Part shown: piece after piece, positions 29,374 through 38,999 of the stretch | Position numbering within the stretch: position 1 is the first letter of the stretch | Layout of the letters: each line of letters opens with the position of its first letter | DNA from: Imperialibacter sp. EC-SDR9 | GTDB taxonomy: Bacteria > Bacteroidota > Bacteroidia > Cytophagales > Cyclobacteriaceae | Direction: 5' to 3' | Length of the DNA stretch: 64,000 nucleotides | Assembly (NCBI RefSeq): GCF_902498805.1 | Contig: NZ_LR701579.1 | Coordinates: 1 to 64,000, forward strand | Translations under genes and position numbers: made by a program | Notes under the pieces: generated by a model | Databases searched by the model: none | Told to the model about the DNA's origin: nothing | Seen by the model: the letters and a program-made list of their open reading frames with translations, nothing else

Positions 29374-30003
29374 TTAGTCAAACAAGGTCTGTCCGTTGCT
29401 GGCTTGAGCAGCAATCGTAGCTAATTGATTTATTTCCTGGTAAGTATTTCTTTCTTCCGACAGTGGCGGGAGTTCTTGTAACGAAAAGAACCCAACCTCC
29501 AAGGATTCATGACCTTTTAGATCGAATGAGCCGCCTGTGACAGTTCCAAGAAAGAAGAGCTTATACACATAGAAGGGCGATGGGGGATGCTGGTGCAGGG
29601 AGTTGTCAAATACCGCCAGCAGTCTTTCAATTTTCACATCCAATCCTGTTTCCTCTCTTACCTCCTTCACCGCTACTGCCGATGGTGTGTAGCCAATGTC
29701 GGCCCAGCCTCCGGGCAGCGCCCAGCGGCCGTCCGCTTTTTCTTTGATAAGCAAAACCTGGTCGTTCTTCAGAACTATTGTTCTTACATCCACTTTGGGG
29801 GTGATATAGCTTTCTTCATTTGCATGGAGAACCGTTATTCTCTCGATGGGCATGTCAGATATGCCTGCAATAAGCTGGTCTACTATGGAAACAATCTCCT
29901 CGTATCGTTCACGGTCGTACTCCGAATTCCTAAAATTGATTCCAATCTGCGAAAGTGCTTTTATTCGGAGTAGGTTGTCAAAAATGTTCGCCTGGTCTAC
30001 CAT
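29374..30003 (-). CDS. NUDIX hydrolase with N-terminal nucleotide-hydrolase domain
   Basis: The ATG at 30003 gives 209 residues; a longer frame to 30108 would bury the start in the upstream gene. Residues 1-60 match the helical N-terminal domain of the 'NUDIX_N' subfamily (LLRIKALSQIGINF). The NUDIX box is GGWADIGYTPSAVAVKEVRE followed by ETGL, with the core KEVREETG. The first glutamate of the classical box is a tyrosine, as in related members. It probably hydrolyses a nucleoside diphosphate derivative. It overlaps the upstream beta-lactamase-like gene by 7 bases. Confidence 0.85.
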   Translation of the reverse strand: MVDQANIFDNLLRIKALSQIGINFRNSEYDRERYEEIVSIVDQLIAGISDMPIERITVLHANEESYITPKVDVRTIVLKNDQVLLIKEKADGRWALPGGWADIGYTPSAVAVKEVREETGLDVKIERLLAVFDNSLHQHPPSPFYVYKLFFLGTVTGGSFDLKGHESLEVGFFSLQELPPLSEERNTYQEINQLATIAAQASNGQTLFD

Positions 30004-31625
30004 GACTGCACCTTTCTGAAATGTAGCCTTCTCACCCTCCCGCCAAACACCTGAAAACCAGAAATGCCGTCGGCCGTGGTGGTAAACAATATCCTCCCCA
30101 GAAACCACTCACCACCTGCAAACAAGTTGCCCGCAATGGGCTGCAACTCAACCGGGCCGTGCCTGAGACTGCTCATGAAAAGCTGTTCATCTTTCACAAC
30201 TACTTCATACATCATCTGGAGTTCGTCGCTGAAATAGGTGCCAGTGTAGTTGCCCAGCGGAAGTCGCTCCGTCTTAATTTTCTCCAGTGGCTGCCCATTT
30301 ATCGACAATGTTGTTCCCTTTTGTTTTAGCAAAAGTGTTGGATCTTCGCTGGCGAAAAACTCTCCTTCTGAATCTGCCGCCACCATGGTGTATTCAAAAG
30401 CCCCATCAATGGATAATTTCATAGGGTTATCATCACTCCCAAGTTCGTAAATCCGTGTGGGGGACGAAACATAAGCTCCTGCCAGGCGCTGATACCGATC
30501 CGAAGACGGTAGTTCTTCAGTCTTTTCATCAGAAAGGTAATAATCATCCGTCAAAAAGGCCTTTGCCACTTTTTCGGCATACCCATACCTGTCGAACCCG
30601 GCGTAATTACTTAAAATAACCAGGCCAAAATCTTTTGTAGGGAAGCGCATTGTCATCGCTCTGAAGCCTGCCCACGACCCTGTATGCGTAATCACCGGCA
30701 GGTCACCCGACTCTTCGAACCAAACGCCGTAAGCGTAGTGAATGCTGTCGCCATTGGTTAGTACACCTCTTTCGTGGAGGCGATTAACCGCAGGGTTGTC
30801 TGACGGGTTTTTCGATAGAAACATCAGCCACTGGGCCAGGTCTTCGACAGTGGAAACCATGCTCGAAGAGCCCATAGCAGTGGTGGTGTTGGCATAGCTG
30901 CCATAGGTGGCCGAATCGACTTTGTAGTAGCTTTGGGCCTTTCCAGCAATGACGCTGTGGATGTCGTTGTTGAATAGGCTGTTTTTCATCCCAAGAGGTT
31001 CGAAAACCACCTTGTTTATATATGAATGAAACGGTTCCTCAGCGACCCTGCTTACCAATTCCGCCAGCAACACATAACCTGTGTTGGTATATGAATATTC
31101 GGCGCCTGGTTCATAGTTGAGGTCTTTTTGGGCAAAAGCCATTCGCAGTATTTGTTCGTAGGTAAGCTCATCCTCCATGCTCCAGCCCGCCACAGCCAGT
31201 GTTTGTGGCCAGTCTCTAAGGCCACTGGTGTGATGAATGAGCTGGTCGATGGTAATGTGGTGGGGAAAGTCATTCAATTCAGGAAAGTACATTTTTATGT
31301 CGTCGGTGAGTGCGATCTTTCCCTGTTCCAGCAATAGCGCCGCAGCATAGGCTGTAAATTGCTTGGAGACTGACGCTATGTCGAAGGTAGTTGATGTGGT
31401 GATGGGAACATTGTTTTCGACATTGGCGAGGCCATAGCCTTTTTGAAAAACAACCTTGCCCCCCTGAAAGACAGCAACAGCACAGCCTGGTGATGCTTCG
31501 TTTTGGGATTCTGCAAAAATGGCATCTAGCTCACTTTCGAACTTATTTACCTGTTGCGGGTTTTCAATAGGGCTGCAACAATAAAAGATGTAAACGAGCA
31601 CTAAACCGAGAAAGGATTGTTTCAT
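29997..31625 (-). CDS. Class-C beta-lactamase-like serine hydrolase
   Basis: The 542-residue lipoprotein-like protein (signal LVYIFYCCSP) has a penicillin-binding/AmpC fold. The active-site SxxK is SVSK in TTFDIASVSKQF (near residue 86). The YxN motif is YTN in EYSYTNTGY. The third motif region is HTGSWAGF. A C-terminal beta domain (about 385-540) follows, as in esterase-like family members. It may be an esterase, D-aminopeptidase or beta-lactamase; the exact activity cannot be told. Confidence 0.85.
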   Translation of the reverse strand: MKQSFLGLVLVYIFYCCSPIENPQQVNKFESELDAIFAESQNEASPGCAVAVFQGGKVVFQKGYGLANVENNVPITTSTTFDIASVSKQFTAYAAALLLEQGKIALTDDIKMYFPELNDFPHHITIDQLIHHTSGLRDWPQTLAVAGWSMEDELTYEQILRMAFAQKDLNYEPGAEYSYTNTGYVLLAELVSRVAEEPFHSYINKVVFEPLGMKNSLFNNDIHSVIAGKAQSYYKVDSATYGSYANTTTAMGSSSMVSTVEDLAQWLMFLSKNPSDNPAVNRLHERGVLTNGDSIHYAYGVWFEESGDLPVITHTGSWAGFRAMTMRFPTKDFGLVILSNYAGFDRYGYAEKVAKAFLTDDYYLSDEKTEELPSSDRYQRLAGAYVSSPTRIYELGSDDNPMKLSIDGAFEYTMVAADSEGEFFASEDPTLLLKQKGTTLSINGQPLEKIKTERLPLGNYTGTYFSDELQMMYEVVVKDEQLFMSSLRHGPVELQPIAGNLFAGGEWFLGRILFTTTADGISGFQVFGGRVRRLHFRKVQSW

Positions 31626-31784
31626 TACAAGGGGGATTTGAGAGGAGAAGTAAGGAAAAAAATGGCACCTTTTAAAGTAGCGTTGATTTGATTGGTAGGG
31701 AATGGTTTTAGGATTAGTTTTGCAGCACTTAGCTCATCATATTTCCCATCAACTATTGTTTTAGAATTTTCAGCATTTGTAGCA

Positions 31785-32879
31785 ATGGCATTTAGTTTTT
31801 TTAAGAAGTCGTCAAAAGAGAAAAAAAAAGACAGCAGGTACCTGACACTTAAAGTCCATCAGGTTCGAAGGGAAACTAACGATGCGGTGAGTCTTGTTTT
31901 TGAAAACCCGGAAGGCGGGTTGAATTACCAGGCAGGCCAATTTGTGACGCTCATACTTACTATTGACGGGAAGAAGATTCGGAGGGCTTATTCTCTTTGC
32001 AGTAGCCCGTTTCTGGATGAACTGCCCGCCGTTACGGTGAAGAAAGTAGAGGGAGGCAGCATGTCTACTTATGTCAATACTGTGACCAGGGTTGGCGATG
32101 AAATAGAGGTTATGGAGCCGATGGGGCATTTTGTGACCCCTATTGATGAAAATAGAAAGCGCCATTTGGTGATGATTGGAGGAGGCAGCGGCATCACGCC
32201 ACTGATGTCCATCGCAAAATCGGTTTTGTTCAAAGAACCTCTTTCCACAGTTTGGCTAGTTTACTGCAATCGTGATAAAGACTCGATCATTTTTAAGGCC
32301 GAGCTGGAGGAAATGGGGGCTGCATATGGGGAACGGCTGAAGGTGATACACGTATTGGAAAAGCCGTCAGCGGAAGTTGAAAGTCTTGAGGGGCTACTTA
32401 CCGTTGAAAAAGTGGAGCAAATCCTAAACAACCTGCCTGCGTTTGATTTCAGGGAAGCTGAGTTTTTCACGTGTGGCCCGGCGCCAATGATGGATATCGC
32501 TGTGGATGGATTGACCAAATTGGGAGTCGCTGCAGACGCTATCAAAAGAGAAAGCTTTACCGCAGGAGAGACATCTCCCGCTGAGATTGTCGATAGAACC
32601 GGGCAAAGCTTGCCCGTTAAAATCATTCTCGACGGACAGGAGCACACATTTGACGTTCCATCAGGCAAAACGATTTTGGAGACGGGTCTTAGTCTCGATA
32701 TTGACATGCCATATTCTTGCCAAAGTGGCTTGTGCACTGCGTGCCGGGGCAAATTGCTTTCAGGGGAAGTGAAGATGGATGAGGACGATGGCCTGTCAGC
32801 TTCTGAAAAAGGGGAAGGGTATGTTCTTTGTTGTGTGGGGCATCCCATCACAAGTGACGTTGTGATAGAAATAGGATAA
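31785..32879 (+). CDS. PaaE-like ferredoxin-NADP(H) reductase with 2Fe-2S domain
   Basis: The ATG at 31785 gives 364 residues; an upstream in-frame start adds a non-conserved leader. The N-terminal half is an FAD-binding reductase (RRAYSLCSSP binds FAD; MIGGGSGITPLMSIA binds NAD(P)H). The C-terminal plant-type ferredoxin domain has cysteines in CQSGLCTACRGK and a final CC in YVLCCVGHP. This order matches the electron-transfer subunit of phenylacetyl-CoA epoxidase and related oxygenases. No other paa genes are in the window, so its oxygenase partner is elsewhere. Confidence 0.88.
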   Translation: MAFSFFKKSSKEKKKDSRYLTLKVHQVRRETNDAVSLVFENPEGGLNYQAGQFVTLILTIDGKKIRRAYSLCSSPFLDELPAVTVKKVEGGSMSTYVNTVTRVGDEIEVMEPMGHFVTPIDENRKRHLVMIGGGSGITPLMSIAKSVLFKEPLSTVWLVYCNRDKDSIIFKAELEEMGAAYGERLKVIHVLEKPSAEVESLEGLLTVEKVEQILNNLPAFDFREAEFFTCGPAPMMDIAVDGLTKLGVAADAIKRESFTAGETSPAEIVDRTGQSLPVKIILDGQEHTFDVPSGKTILETGLSLDIDMPYSCQSGLCTACRGKLLSGEVKMDEDDGLSASEKGEGYVLCCVGHPITSDVVIEIG

Positions 32880-33149
32880 TTACCTATCGTAACTTAAATA
32901 GACCATTTACACCAAAAGTCACTGATGATTTTTGTTAAAAAGTGAAAAATGCGATGTTTCATGCGCCATCTTTTGACTGAACGCAACTTCATAATTGATT
33001 TTTTCCTTTCAAATAGCTTATTAACCGATCAGCTCCACATTAAAGCTGGAGGGTGTCTGGTTTTTATTCTCACTTGAATAACGCTCACAGAAACTCCTTT
33101 GCACCTTTGAGATTTTAAGGCTACATTCCTACTAAGAAACCTGAACCGT

Positions 33150-34922
33150 ATGCAATTGAAGCGCTGCCTGGATAGTCTATCTCCTTTATTTCTAATCATT
33201 TTTGTAGTCGTTGTTGGCAGTTGCTCTAACAAAGAGCAGCCCAATACTCCCCCACCCAAGCCTGTGCTTAATTTTGGGATTTCTATAGACAAGAAATTCG
33301 TCGATGGGCCTTTTGACGGTAGAATATTGCTAGTCATTGCCAAGACAAACGACCCCGAACCACGCTTCCAAATCTCTGATGGGCCTTCATCTCAAATGAT
33401 TTTTGGAATTACGGTGGATCAGCTTCAGGCTGGCACTGAAGTTGTCATTGACTCGTCAGTCTTCGGGTATCCCATTCAAAGTATCAAGAACATCCCTCCA
33501 GGTGATTATTATATCCAGGGATTTTTGAATAAGTATACCACCTTCAATCTGGCCAACGGACATACCGTGAAGCTTCATATGGATCAGGGGGAAGGGCAGC
33601 AGTGGGCTTCGTCACCGAAAAATCTTTTTAGTACCCCTCAAAAGGTTACCATTAATCCCGCTATCGGAGGTAATTTCAAGATTTCACTTACCAATGAGAT
33701 ACCGCCCATTCCCGATCCGGTCGATACCAAGTACATCAAACATGTGAAGATTGAGAGTAAGCTACTGTCTGAGTTTTGGGGTAGGCCAATGTATCTGGGT
33801 GCCAATATTCTTCTACCGCATGACTGGGACAAGCAGCCCGATGCGAGGTATCCACTGATGATATTTCATGGGCATTTCCCCTATACTTTTGGTGGGTTCA
33901 GTGAGACGCCTCCTGATCCTAACTTGAAGCCTGACTATAGCGAAAGGTTTAAAATAGAGGGGTACAATAAGATTGTGCAGGAAGAGGCATATGATCTCTA
34001 CAAACAGTGGACCGGACCGAGATTTCCCCGGTATATTGCTATTGAAATTCAACACCAGAATCCGTACTACGATGATTCCTACGCTGTGAACTCAGCCAAT
34101 TTGGGGCCTTACGGCGATGCCATTACTTATGAGCTGCTTCCCTATATCGAAGAGCAGTTTAACGGGATTGGTGAGGGCTGGGGGCGGTTCTTGTATGGCG
34201 GCTCCACTGGCGGCTGGGAAGCGCTTGCGGCTCAGGTTTTCTACCCTGACGAATACAACGGTTGTTTTGCTGCTTGTCCCGATCCTATCGACTTTCGTGC
34301 TTATACAGTAGTCAATTTGTATGAAGACGAGAACGCCTATTACCTTGATAATGATTACAATAAAACGCCGAGACCCGGGCACCGGGATTATCTCGGTCAT
34401 GTGCAAAGCACCATTCAGGAGTCGAACCACAAGGAGCTCGTGATTGGCGGCAGGGAGAGCCGGTCGGGTGACCAGTGGGACATTTGGCAGGCAGTATATT
34501 CGCCGACGGGTGCCAATGGATATCCCCGCCCGATTTGGGACAAAATGACTGGCGTGATTGACAAAGAGGTGGCTAACTATTGGAAAGAGAATTATGACCT
34601 CAGCCATATCATGCAAAGGGACTGGGCTAAGATTGGCAAAAAGCTCGAAGGCAAAGTGCATATCTACTGCGGAGACATGGACAATTACTATCTGAACAAC
34701 GCAGTTTACATGGCAGAAGAGTTTCTGGAGAGCACCACCGACCCATATTATGGCGGGGAGGTAGACTATGGTGACCGGGCCGAGCACTGTTGGAACGGTG
34801 ATCATGAAAACCCCAACTACATCAGCCGACTGAGATACAACACAATGTACCTGCCCAAAATAAAGGAAAGGCTGCGTAAGACTAAGCCGAGAGGTTTCAG
34901 GCTCATTAACTGGGGTATCTGA
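33150..34922 (+). CDS. Lipoprotein esterase, alpha/beta hydrolase fold
   Basis: The 590-residue protein has a lipoprotein signal with lipobox VVGSC near residue 26. Residues 35-180 form an Ig-like or beta domain. From about 190 a putative esterase domain begins (esterase D-like), with the nucleophile elbow GGSTGGWEA near residue 352 and a late HCWNGDHENP supplying a catalytic histidine. The substrate may be a polysaccharide ester or siderophore. It stands alone between the reductase and a DUF1761 gene. Confidence 0.75.
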   Translation: MQLKRCLDSLSPLFLIIFVVVVGSCSNKEQPNTPPPKPVLNFGISIDKKFVDGPFDGRILLVIAKTNDPEPRFQISDGPSSQMIFGITVDQLQAGTEVVIDSSVFGYPIQSIKNIPPGDYYIQGFLNKYTTFNLANGHTVKLHMDQGEGQQWASSPKNLFSTPQKVTINPAIGGNFKISLTNEIPPIPDPVDTKYIKHVKIESKLLSEFWGRPMYLGANILLPHDWDKQPDARYPLMIFHGHFPYTFGGFSETPPDPNLKPDYSERFKIEGYNKIVQEEAYDLYKQWTGPRFPRYIAIEIQHQNPYYDDSYAVNSANLGPYGDAITYELLPYIEEQFNGIGEGWGRFLYGGSTGGWEALAAQVFYPDEYNGCFAACPDPIDFRAYTVVNLYEDENAYYLDNDYNKTPRPGHRDYLGHVQSTIQESNHKELVIGGRESRSGDQWDIWQAVYSPTGANGYPRPIWDKMTGVIDKEVANYWKENYDLSHIMQRDWAKIGKKLEGKVHIYCGDMDNYYLNNAVYMAEEFLESTTDPYYGGEVDYGDRAEHCWNGDHENPNYISRLRYNTMYLPKIKERLRKTKPRGFRLINWGI

Positions 34923-35008
34923 TCGGCCACTTCGGCTGGGCTGACCAAAAATTTCAACTCTGGTGTTGCGCTGGCAGAATTGTATACTGCGTATAAGCTA
35001 ATTTGTTA

Positions 35009-35016
35009 TAAATTTG
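35009..35016 (+). promoter_or_regulatory. TAnnTTTG -7 box of the second DUF1761 gene
   Basis: TAAATTTG matches the Bacteroidota housekeeping -7 consensus exactly and sits 23 bases upstream of the ATG at 35040. No convincing TTG-type -33 box was found at the usual distance. Confidence 0.4.
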
Positions 35017-35039
35017 CCTTAATCAACAAACACCTATAA

Positions 35040-35450
35040 ATGGACGTTATTTCCGAACTCAACTACATCGCTATTTTTTTTGCCGTTTTGATTGGCCAGA
35101 GTTTGGAGTTGCTGTGGTTTAGCAGAGGGCTTTTCGGGTATTTTTGGGCCAAAGACATCGGGCTTGGTGCAGAAGGAGTTGCTTCACGTGATAAAAAGTA
35201 CGGTTTTTTAACTGGCTTTTTTCTGAGTTTATGTACCTCAGTTCTTTTGTCAATACTTATTCATGCAGAGCATGGTACCAGCGCTTTTGAAGGGGTGCTC
35301 CTTGGGTTTCTGGCTGCCGCCTTTGTGGCAGTTGCGCAAGCCATCAATTTTGTATACGAAACCCGCCCAATACGCTTCTACCTCATTTCTGTGGGATACT
35401 GCCTTGTGGCCTACCCGTTGATGGGGCTGGTGCTGGGCTATTGGATGTAA
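35040..35450 (+). CDS. DUF1761 membrane protein
   Basis: The 136-residue protein has four predicted membrane helices and the conserved LLWFSRGLFGYFWAKDIGL block of DUF1761. It is a diverged paralogue of the protein at 27857-28261. Nothing in the neighbours points to its role. Confidence 0.82.
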   Translation: MDVISELNYIAIFFAVLIGQSLELLWFSRGLFGYFWAKDIGLGAEGVASRDKKYGFLTGFFLSLCTSVLLSILIHAEHGTSAFEGVLLGFLAAAFVAVAQAINFVYETRPIRFYLISVGYCLVAYPLMGLVLGYWM

Positions 35451-35523
35451 ATCCCGCCTTTGTCCATTTCGAGACATTCTTGATTTAGCGTCCTTAGTAT
35501 ATTTAGACCTAAAACGAACAAGA

Positions 35524-36444
35524 ATGTCATTGATCCAGCGCTTTATTGCATTCAGCACATTGTCCGCATTGATGATTTCGTGCATAGGCACCGATCTGGT
35601 TGAGGACACCGTGAGCAGCGTCGAAATCTTTTCGCCTCAGGCATTTCTTAACGTCAATGAAAGCCTCCAGATGACTGCTAGCGGTGTAAATGAATTCGGA
35701 GATCGATTCGATGTGTCCACTACATGGCAGTCGTCTGACCCAACTGTGGCCACAGTTGACTTGAATGGGATCGTTTTTGGTGTTGCCAGGGGGCAGGTGA
35801 CAATTACTGCCAGTTACGGGGGGCAGGCATCAAAAGGTCTGCAGCTCAATGTTATTGACCTGGCCAATGAGGTGGCCTACATCAAAATAACCGGTGAGGC
35901 TATGCGGGTGGAAGCTGGTGAATCTGTCGACCTGAATGCTTTTGTCTACAATTCGGCTGACGTTACCATCGATGATATAGAGGTGACCTGGTCATCCACT
36001 GATCCCGCTATCGCTTCCGTTGACAATGAGGGGCTGGTGTTGGGCGTGGCTGACGGCACAACAAACATTATTGCCTCGGCCGATGGCGTCAATAGTGAGC
36101 CTTACCAAATAATCGTCGGTGGAGAATTTGGGGTACGAACCGGCAGCTTCGTCGGTAAGGGGGGCTACAATGTAAGCGGCGATGTGAGGGTAAGTATCCT
36201 TGACAGCAATGCCTTGCAGGTGAGTTTACAGGATAATTTTAATTCCAATAATGGCCCTGGCTTGTTTGTCTACCTTTCTAATCAGGACAACTCGGTGGCC
36301 GGTGGAAAAGAGCTGGCTGCGTTGGCTAGCACCACAGGGCCCAGCAGCTACCGGGCCGACGGCGTTGCTATAGACGACTACAAATATGTGATTATACTGT
36401 GCAAACCGTTCAATGTTGTCTTCGGTTTGGCCGAGCTGAATTAA
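35524..36444 (+). CDS. Lipoprotein with two Ig-like (Big_2) domains and a DM13 domain
   Basis: The 306-residue protein has a lipobox (LMISC near residue 20). Two bacterial Ig-like domains follow (about 30-115 and 118-197), each with the WxSSDPxxAxVDxxGxVxGVxxG pattern. The C-terminal 105 residues match DM13 (GLFVYLSNQDN, then YVIILCKPFNVVFG), including the near-invariant cysteine proposed to act in redox. It is anchored outside the cytoplasm. The next gene follows after 5 bases, so they form an operon with an outer-membrane protein. Confidence 0.82.
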   Translation: MSLIQRFIAFSTLSALMISCIGTDLVEDTVSSVEIFSPQAFLNVNESLQMTASGVNEFGDRFDVSTTWQSSDPTVATVDLNGIVFGVARGQVTITASYGGQASKGLQLNVIDLANEVAYIKITGEAMRVEAGESVDLNAFVYNSADVTIDDIEVTWSSTDPAIASVDNEGLVLGVADGTTNIIASADGVNSEPYQIIVGGEFGVRTGSFVGKGGYNVSGDVRVSILDSNALQVSLQDNFNSNNGPGLFVYLSNQDNSVAGGKELAALASTTGPSSYRADGVAIDDYKYVIILCKPFNVVFGLAELN

Positions 36445-36449
36445 TAAAT

Positions 36450-37295
36450 ATGAAACATTTCCTCTTGCTCATTACCGGACTTGCTTTGTCTGCCAATTCC
36501 CTGGCAGGCGGAGGTTGGACATCTAAAAAAGGACATGGCTACTTTAAGCTGGAAGAGCGCTGGATCATCGCCAACCAGTTTTTTGACAAGGAGGGCAATG
36601 TAGTGCCGATTACGACCTCTTCGATCTATCTCACCAACTTTTACGGAGAGTATGGCATCACGGATCGCATTGATATCATTGGTACCGTGCCGCTGATTGC
36701 CAGAAATGTGTTGAACGAGCGCCAATTCACCCTGAGTGGCCGCACCGAACCCGGCGATGCAGTTACTTCACTGGGCGACATGCTGGTGGGCGCTAAATAC
36801 GGTATCATTCAAGACAAGGCTTTTGTGCTGGCAGCTGGCGTCTATTTTGGACTGCCAACGGGTAATCCGGGAGGTGGCAATACCATGCTTTTGCAAACTG
36901 GAGATGGTGAATTTAACCAGCTGGTTAGGCTTGAGGGAGGGGTGTCGCTTTATCCATTGCCGGCTTATGCCACTTTTGGAGTTGGTTTGAACAACCGAAC
37001 GAAGGGTTTCTCAGAAGAGTTTCATTACAATGCCGAGATTGGCTACACGATTAAAGAAAAGGTGCTCGTCTCTGCCATGATCAGAAGTGTTTCTTCCTTT
37101 TTCAATGGTGACGCCCCTGATGCCGTTAATGGTATTTTTTCTAACAACACAGAATATTTTGCCTACGGCCCTCAAGTCGCCTATCTGCACAAGGGAGGAA
37201 AAATGGGTGCAAGCTTGGCTGTTGATTATGCTTTGTCAGGAAAAAACGTTCTGGCCCGACCTGCCTGGAGTGTGGGGATCTTTTTTAAGCCATAG
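36450..37295 (+). CDS. Outer-membrane beta-barrel protein of the DM13 operon
   Basis: The ATG at 36450 gives 281 residues with a signal peptide ending near NSLAGG. The remainder has about twelve amphipathic strands typical of an outer-membrane channel (transporter/DUF-type barrel), ending LARPAWSVGIFFKP. An in-frame start at 36399 would lie inside the DM13 gene and is rejected. Coupling to the DM13 lipoprotein suggests a joint surface or electron-transfer function, which is inference. Confidence 0.65.
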   Translation: MKHFLLLITGLALSANSLAGGGWTSKKGHGYFKLEERWIIANQFFDKEGNVVPITTSSIYLTNFYGEYGITDRIDIIGTVPLIARNVLNERQFTLSGRTEPGDAVTSLGDMLVGAKYGIIQDKAFVLAAGVYFGLPTGNPGGGNTMLLQTGDGEFNQLVRLEGGVSLYPLPAYATFGVGLNNRTKGFSEEFHYNAEIGYTIKEKVLVSAMIRSVSSFFNGDAPDAVNGIFSNNTEYFAYGPQVAYLHKGGKMGASLAVDYALSGKNVLARPAWSVGIFFKP

Positions 37296-37400
37296 AAGGC
37301 ATTTGCTTTATACAATTGCATCTTCCAAAAAGTCAATAAAGTTTCCAGAGATTGGCTAAATGTCACACTATCATTATTTTGCAGCTTAATTGATAGTCAA

Positions 37401-38975
37401 ATGAAGAAACCAGCCACTCTACCGAGTATTTTTTTATGCTTTATATTTCTTTCTGTCACCCATTTTGGGCAAGCGCAAGAGGAGGACGAAGCGCCAAAAT
37501 TTGACCTCGAAAAACTGGGGAAAGAATTGAATACGGGCCACCATGAGTCCGGCCCTATTATTTCGCCTGACGGAAATACGCTGTACTGGGTGGTGTCTAA
37601 CAGTCCTGAAAACACCTACGGAGAAGACGGCTCGCAGGACATTTGGTACTCGACCAGGGATGCCGATGGAAACTGGACGCAAGCTGTGCATGCAGGCCCT
37701 CCTTTCAATATCCATAAGTTCAATAAGGTGCTGGGAATTACCACCGACGGGAACACACTAATGCTTAATGGCGGAGCCAGAAAGAACGAGCCTGGTTTTT
37801 CCATTGTGAGGCGATCAGGAAGTGGGTGGTCGGCACCAACACAGGTGAATATCCCCAACTACGACAGCATGAACAAGGGCTTGTTTTCGGGCAGTTTCAT
37901 GAGCAACGATGCCAAGGTGGTCATTATGTATTTTACAGAAAGAGTAAAAGGCAAATACAGTGACTTGTATATCAGCTTCGACAAGGGAGGCAAGTGGACG
38001 CCGCCAGCGAAAATGCCTGAGGGGATTAATACTGTTTACGATGAGTTTGGACCGTTTCTGGCAGCTGATGGCGTTACCTTATACTTTGCGAGCAACAGAC
38101 CTGGGGGATTTGGCAGCACTGATATCTATATGGCCAAACGCCTGGATGATACCTGGATGAAATGGTCGAAGCCGGTCAACCTCGGCGAGCCGGTGAACAC
38201 CAAAGGTTTTGATGCTTACTTCTCCATCAGTGGCGACGGGCAAAATGCTTTTACTACAAGGTCGTACACAACCCAGGATGGTGGCAGCCTCGATATTTTC
38301 GGTCTGGTGCCTGCCAAGGCCGAACCGGAGCCTGAGCCCGAACCAGAACCTGAGCCAATCATTATGCTTACTGGCATTGTCATGTCGAGCAAAGACCGGA
38401 CGCCCATTTCGGGTGCAGTGGTTGGTTACCAATCTGCGCAATCCGACGACGGGTTTGTGGAAAGTGGAGAAGGAGATGGCTTTTATGAGGTGGAGCTTCC
38501 TCATGAGGGCAATTTCAAGCTGGAAGTAAAGGCAGAGGGCTTTCTTTCAGCGAACGACGAAATTAATGTGGCGTATGACGGGCTGGAAAGGTACTACGAC
38601 AAGCCCTTTTACCTCGATCCGATTGAAGTAGGCACTAAGGTGCGTTTGGAAAAAGTATTTTTTGATACTAACAAGACCATTTTACGCCCTGAGTCTTTTG
38701 AAGAGCTTGACAAGGTGGTAGATTTTATGAACGAGAACCCGACCATTACCATCGAAATTGGCGGGCATACCGACGATGTGGGCAGCGATGACTACAACAA
38801 GAATTTGTCGCAGGGCAGGGCAGAGGCCGTGCGCCAGTATGTGGTAGACAACGGCATCGATCCCAACCGCATCACCGCCCTGGGCTACGGCGAAAGCCAG
38901 CCAGAGGTGCCGAACACCTCAGCAGAAAACCGTCAGACGAACAGGAGGGTGGAGTTCAAGGTGTTGGAGAATTAG
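37401..38975 (+). CDS. OmpA-family protein with PD40 repeats
   Basis: The 524-residue protein has a signal peptide ending near FGQAQE. Several WD40-like PD40 repeats lie at about 40-300 (SPDGNTLYW; AADGVTLYFASNRPGGFGSTD). A Pro-Glu linker (about 309-319) follows, then a carboxypeptidase-regulatory-like beta domain (about 325-400). The C-terminal OmpA domain (about 415-524) has the peptidoglycan-binding signature GGHTDDVGSDDYNKNLSQGR. It probably links the outer membrane to the cell wall. A near-consensus -7 box (TTATTTTG at 37374-37381) with TTG 19 bases earlier precedes it. The accessory region starts right after its stop. Confidence 0.9.
   Translation: MKKPATLPSIFLCFIFLSVTHFGQAQEEDEAPKFDLEKLGKELNTGHHESGPIISPDGNTLYWVVSNSPENTYGEDGSQDIWYSTRDADGNWTQAVHAGPPFNIHKFNKVLGITTDGNTLMLNGGARKNEPGFSIVRRSGSGWSAPTQVNIPNYDSMNKGLFSGSFMSNDAKVVIMYFTERVKGKYSDLYISFDKGGKWTPPAKMPEGINTVYDEFGPFLAADGVTLYFASNRPGGFGSTDIYMAKRLDDTWMKWSKPVNLGEPVNTKGFDAYFSISGDGQNAFTTRSYTTQDGGSLDIFGLVPAKAEPEPEPEPEPEPIIMLTGIVMSSKDRTPISGAVVGYQSAQSDDGFVESGEGDGFYEVELPHEGNFKLEVKAEGFLSANDEINVAYDGLERYYDKPFYLDPIEVGTKVRLEKVFFDTNKTILRPESFEELDKVVDFMNENPTITIEIGGHTDDVGSDDYNKNLSQGRAEAVRQYVVDNGIDPNRITALGYGESQPEVPNTSAENRQTNRRVEFKVLEN
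38322..38357 (+). repeat. Pro-Glu linker tandem repeat in the OmpA/PD40 gene
   Basis: About twelve codons encode alternating Glu and Pro, an extended rigid linker between the PD40 propeller and the C-terminal domains. The hexameric tandem repeat could vary in length between strains. Confidence 0.7.
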
Positions 38976-38999
38976 ATGGGCTACGTTTTGACCAACTAG

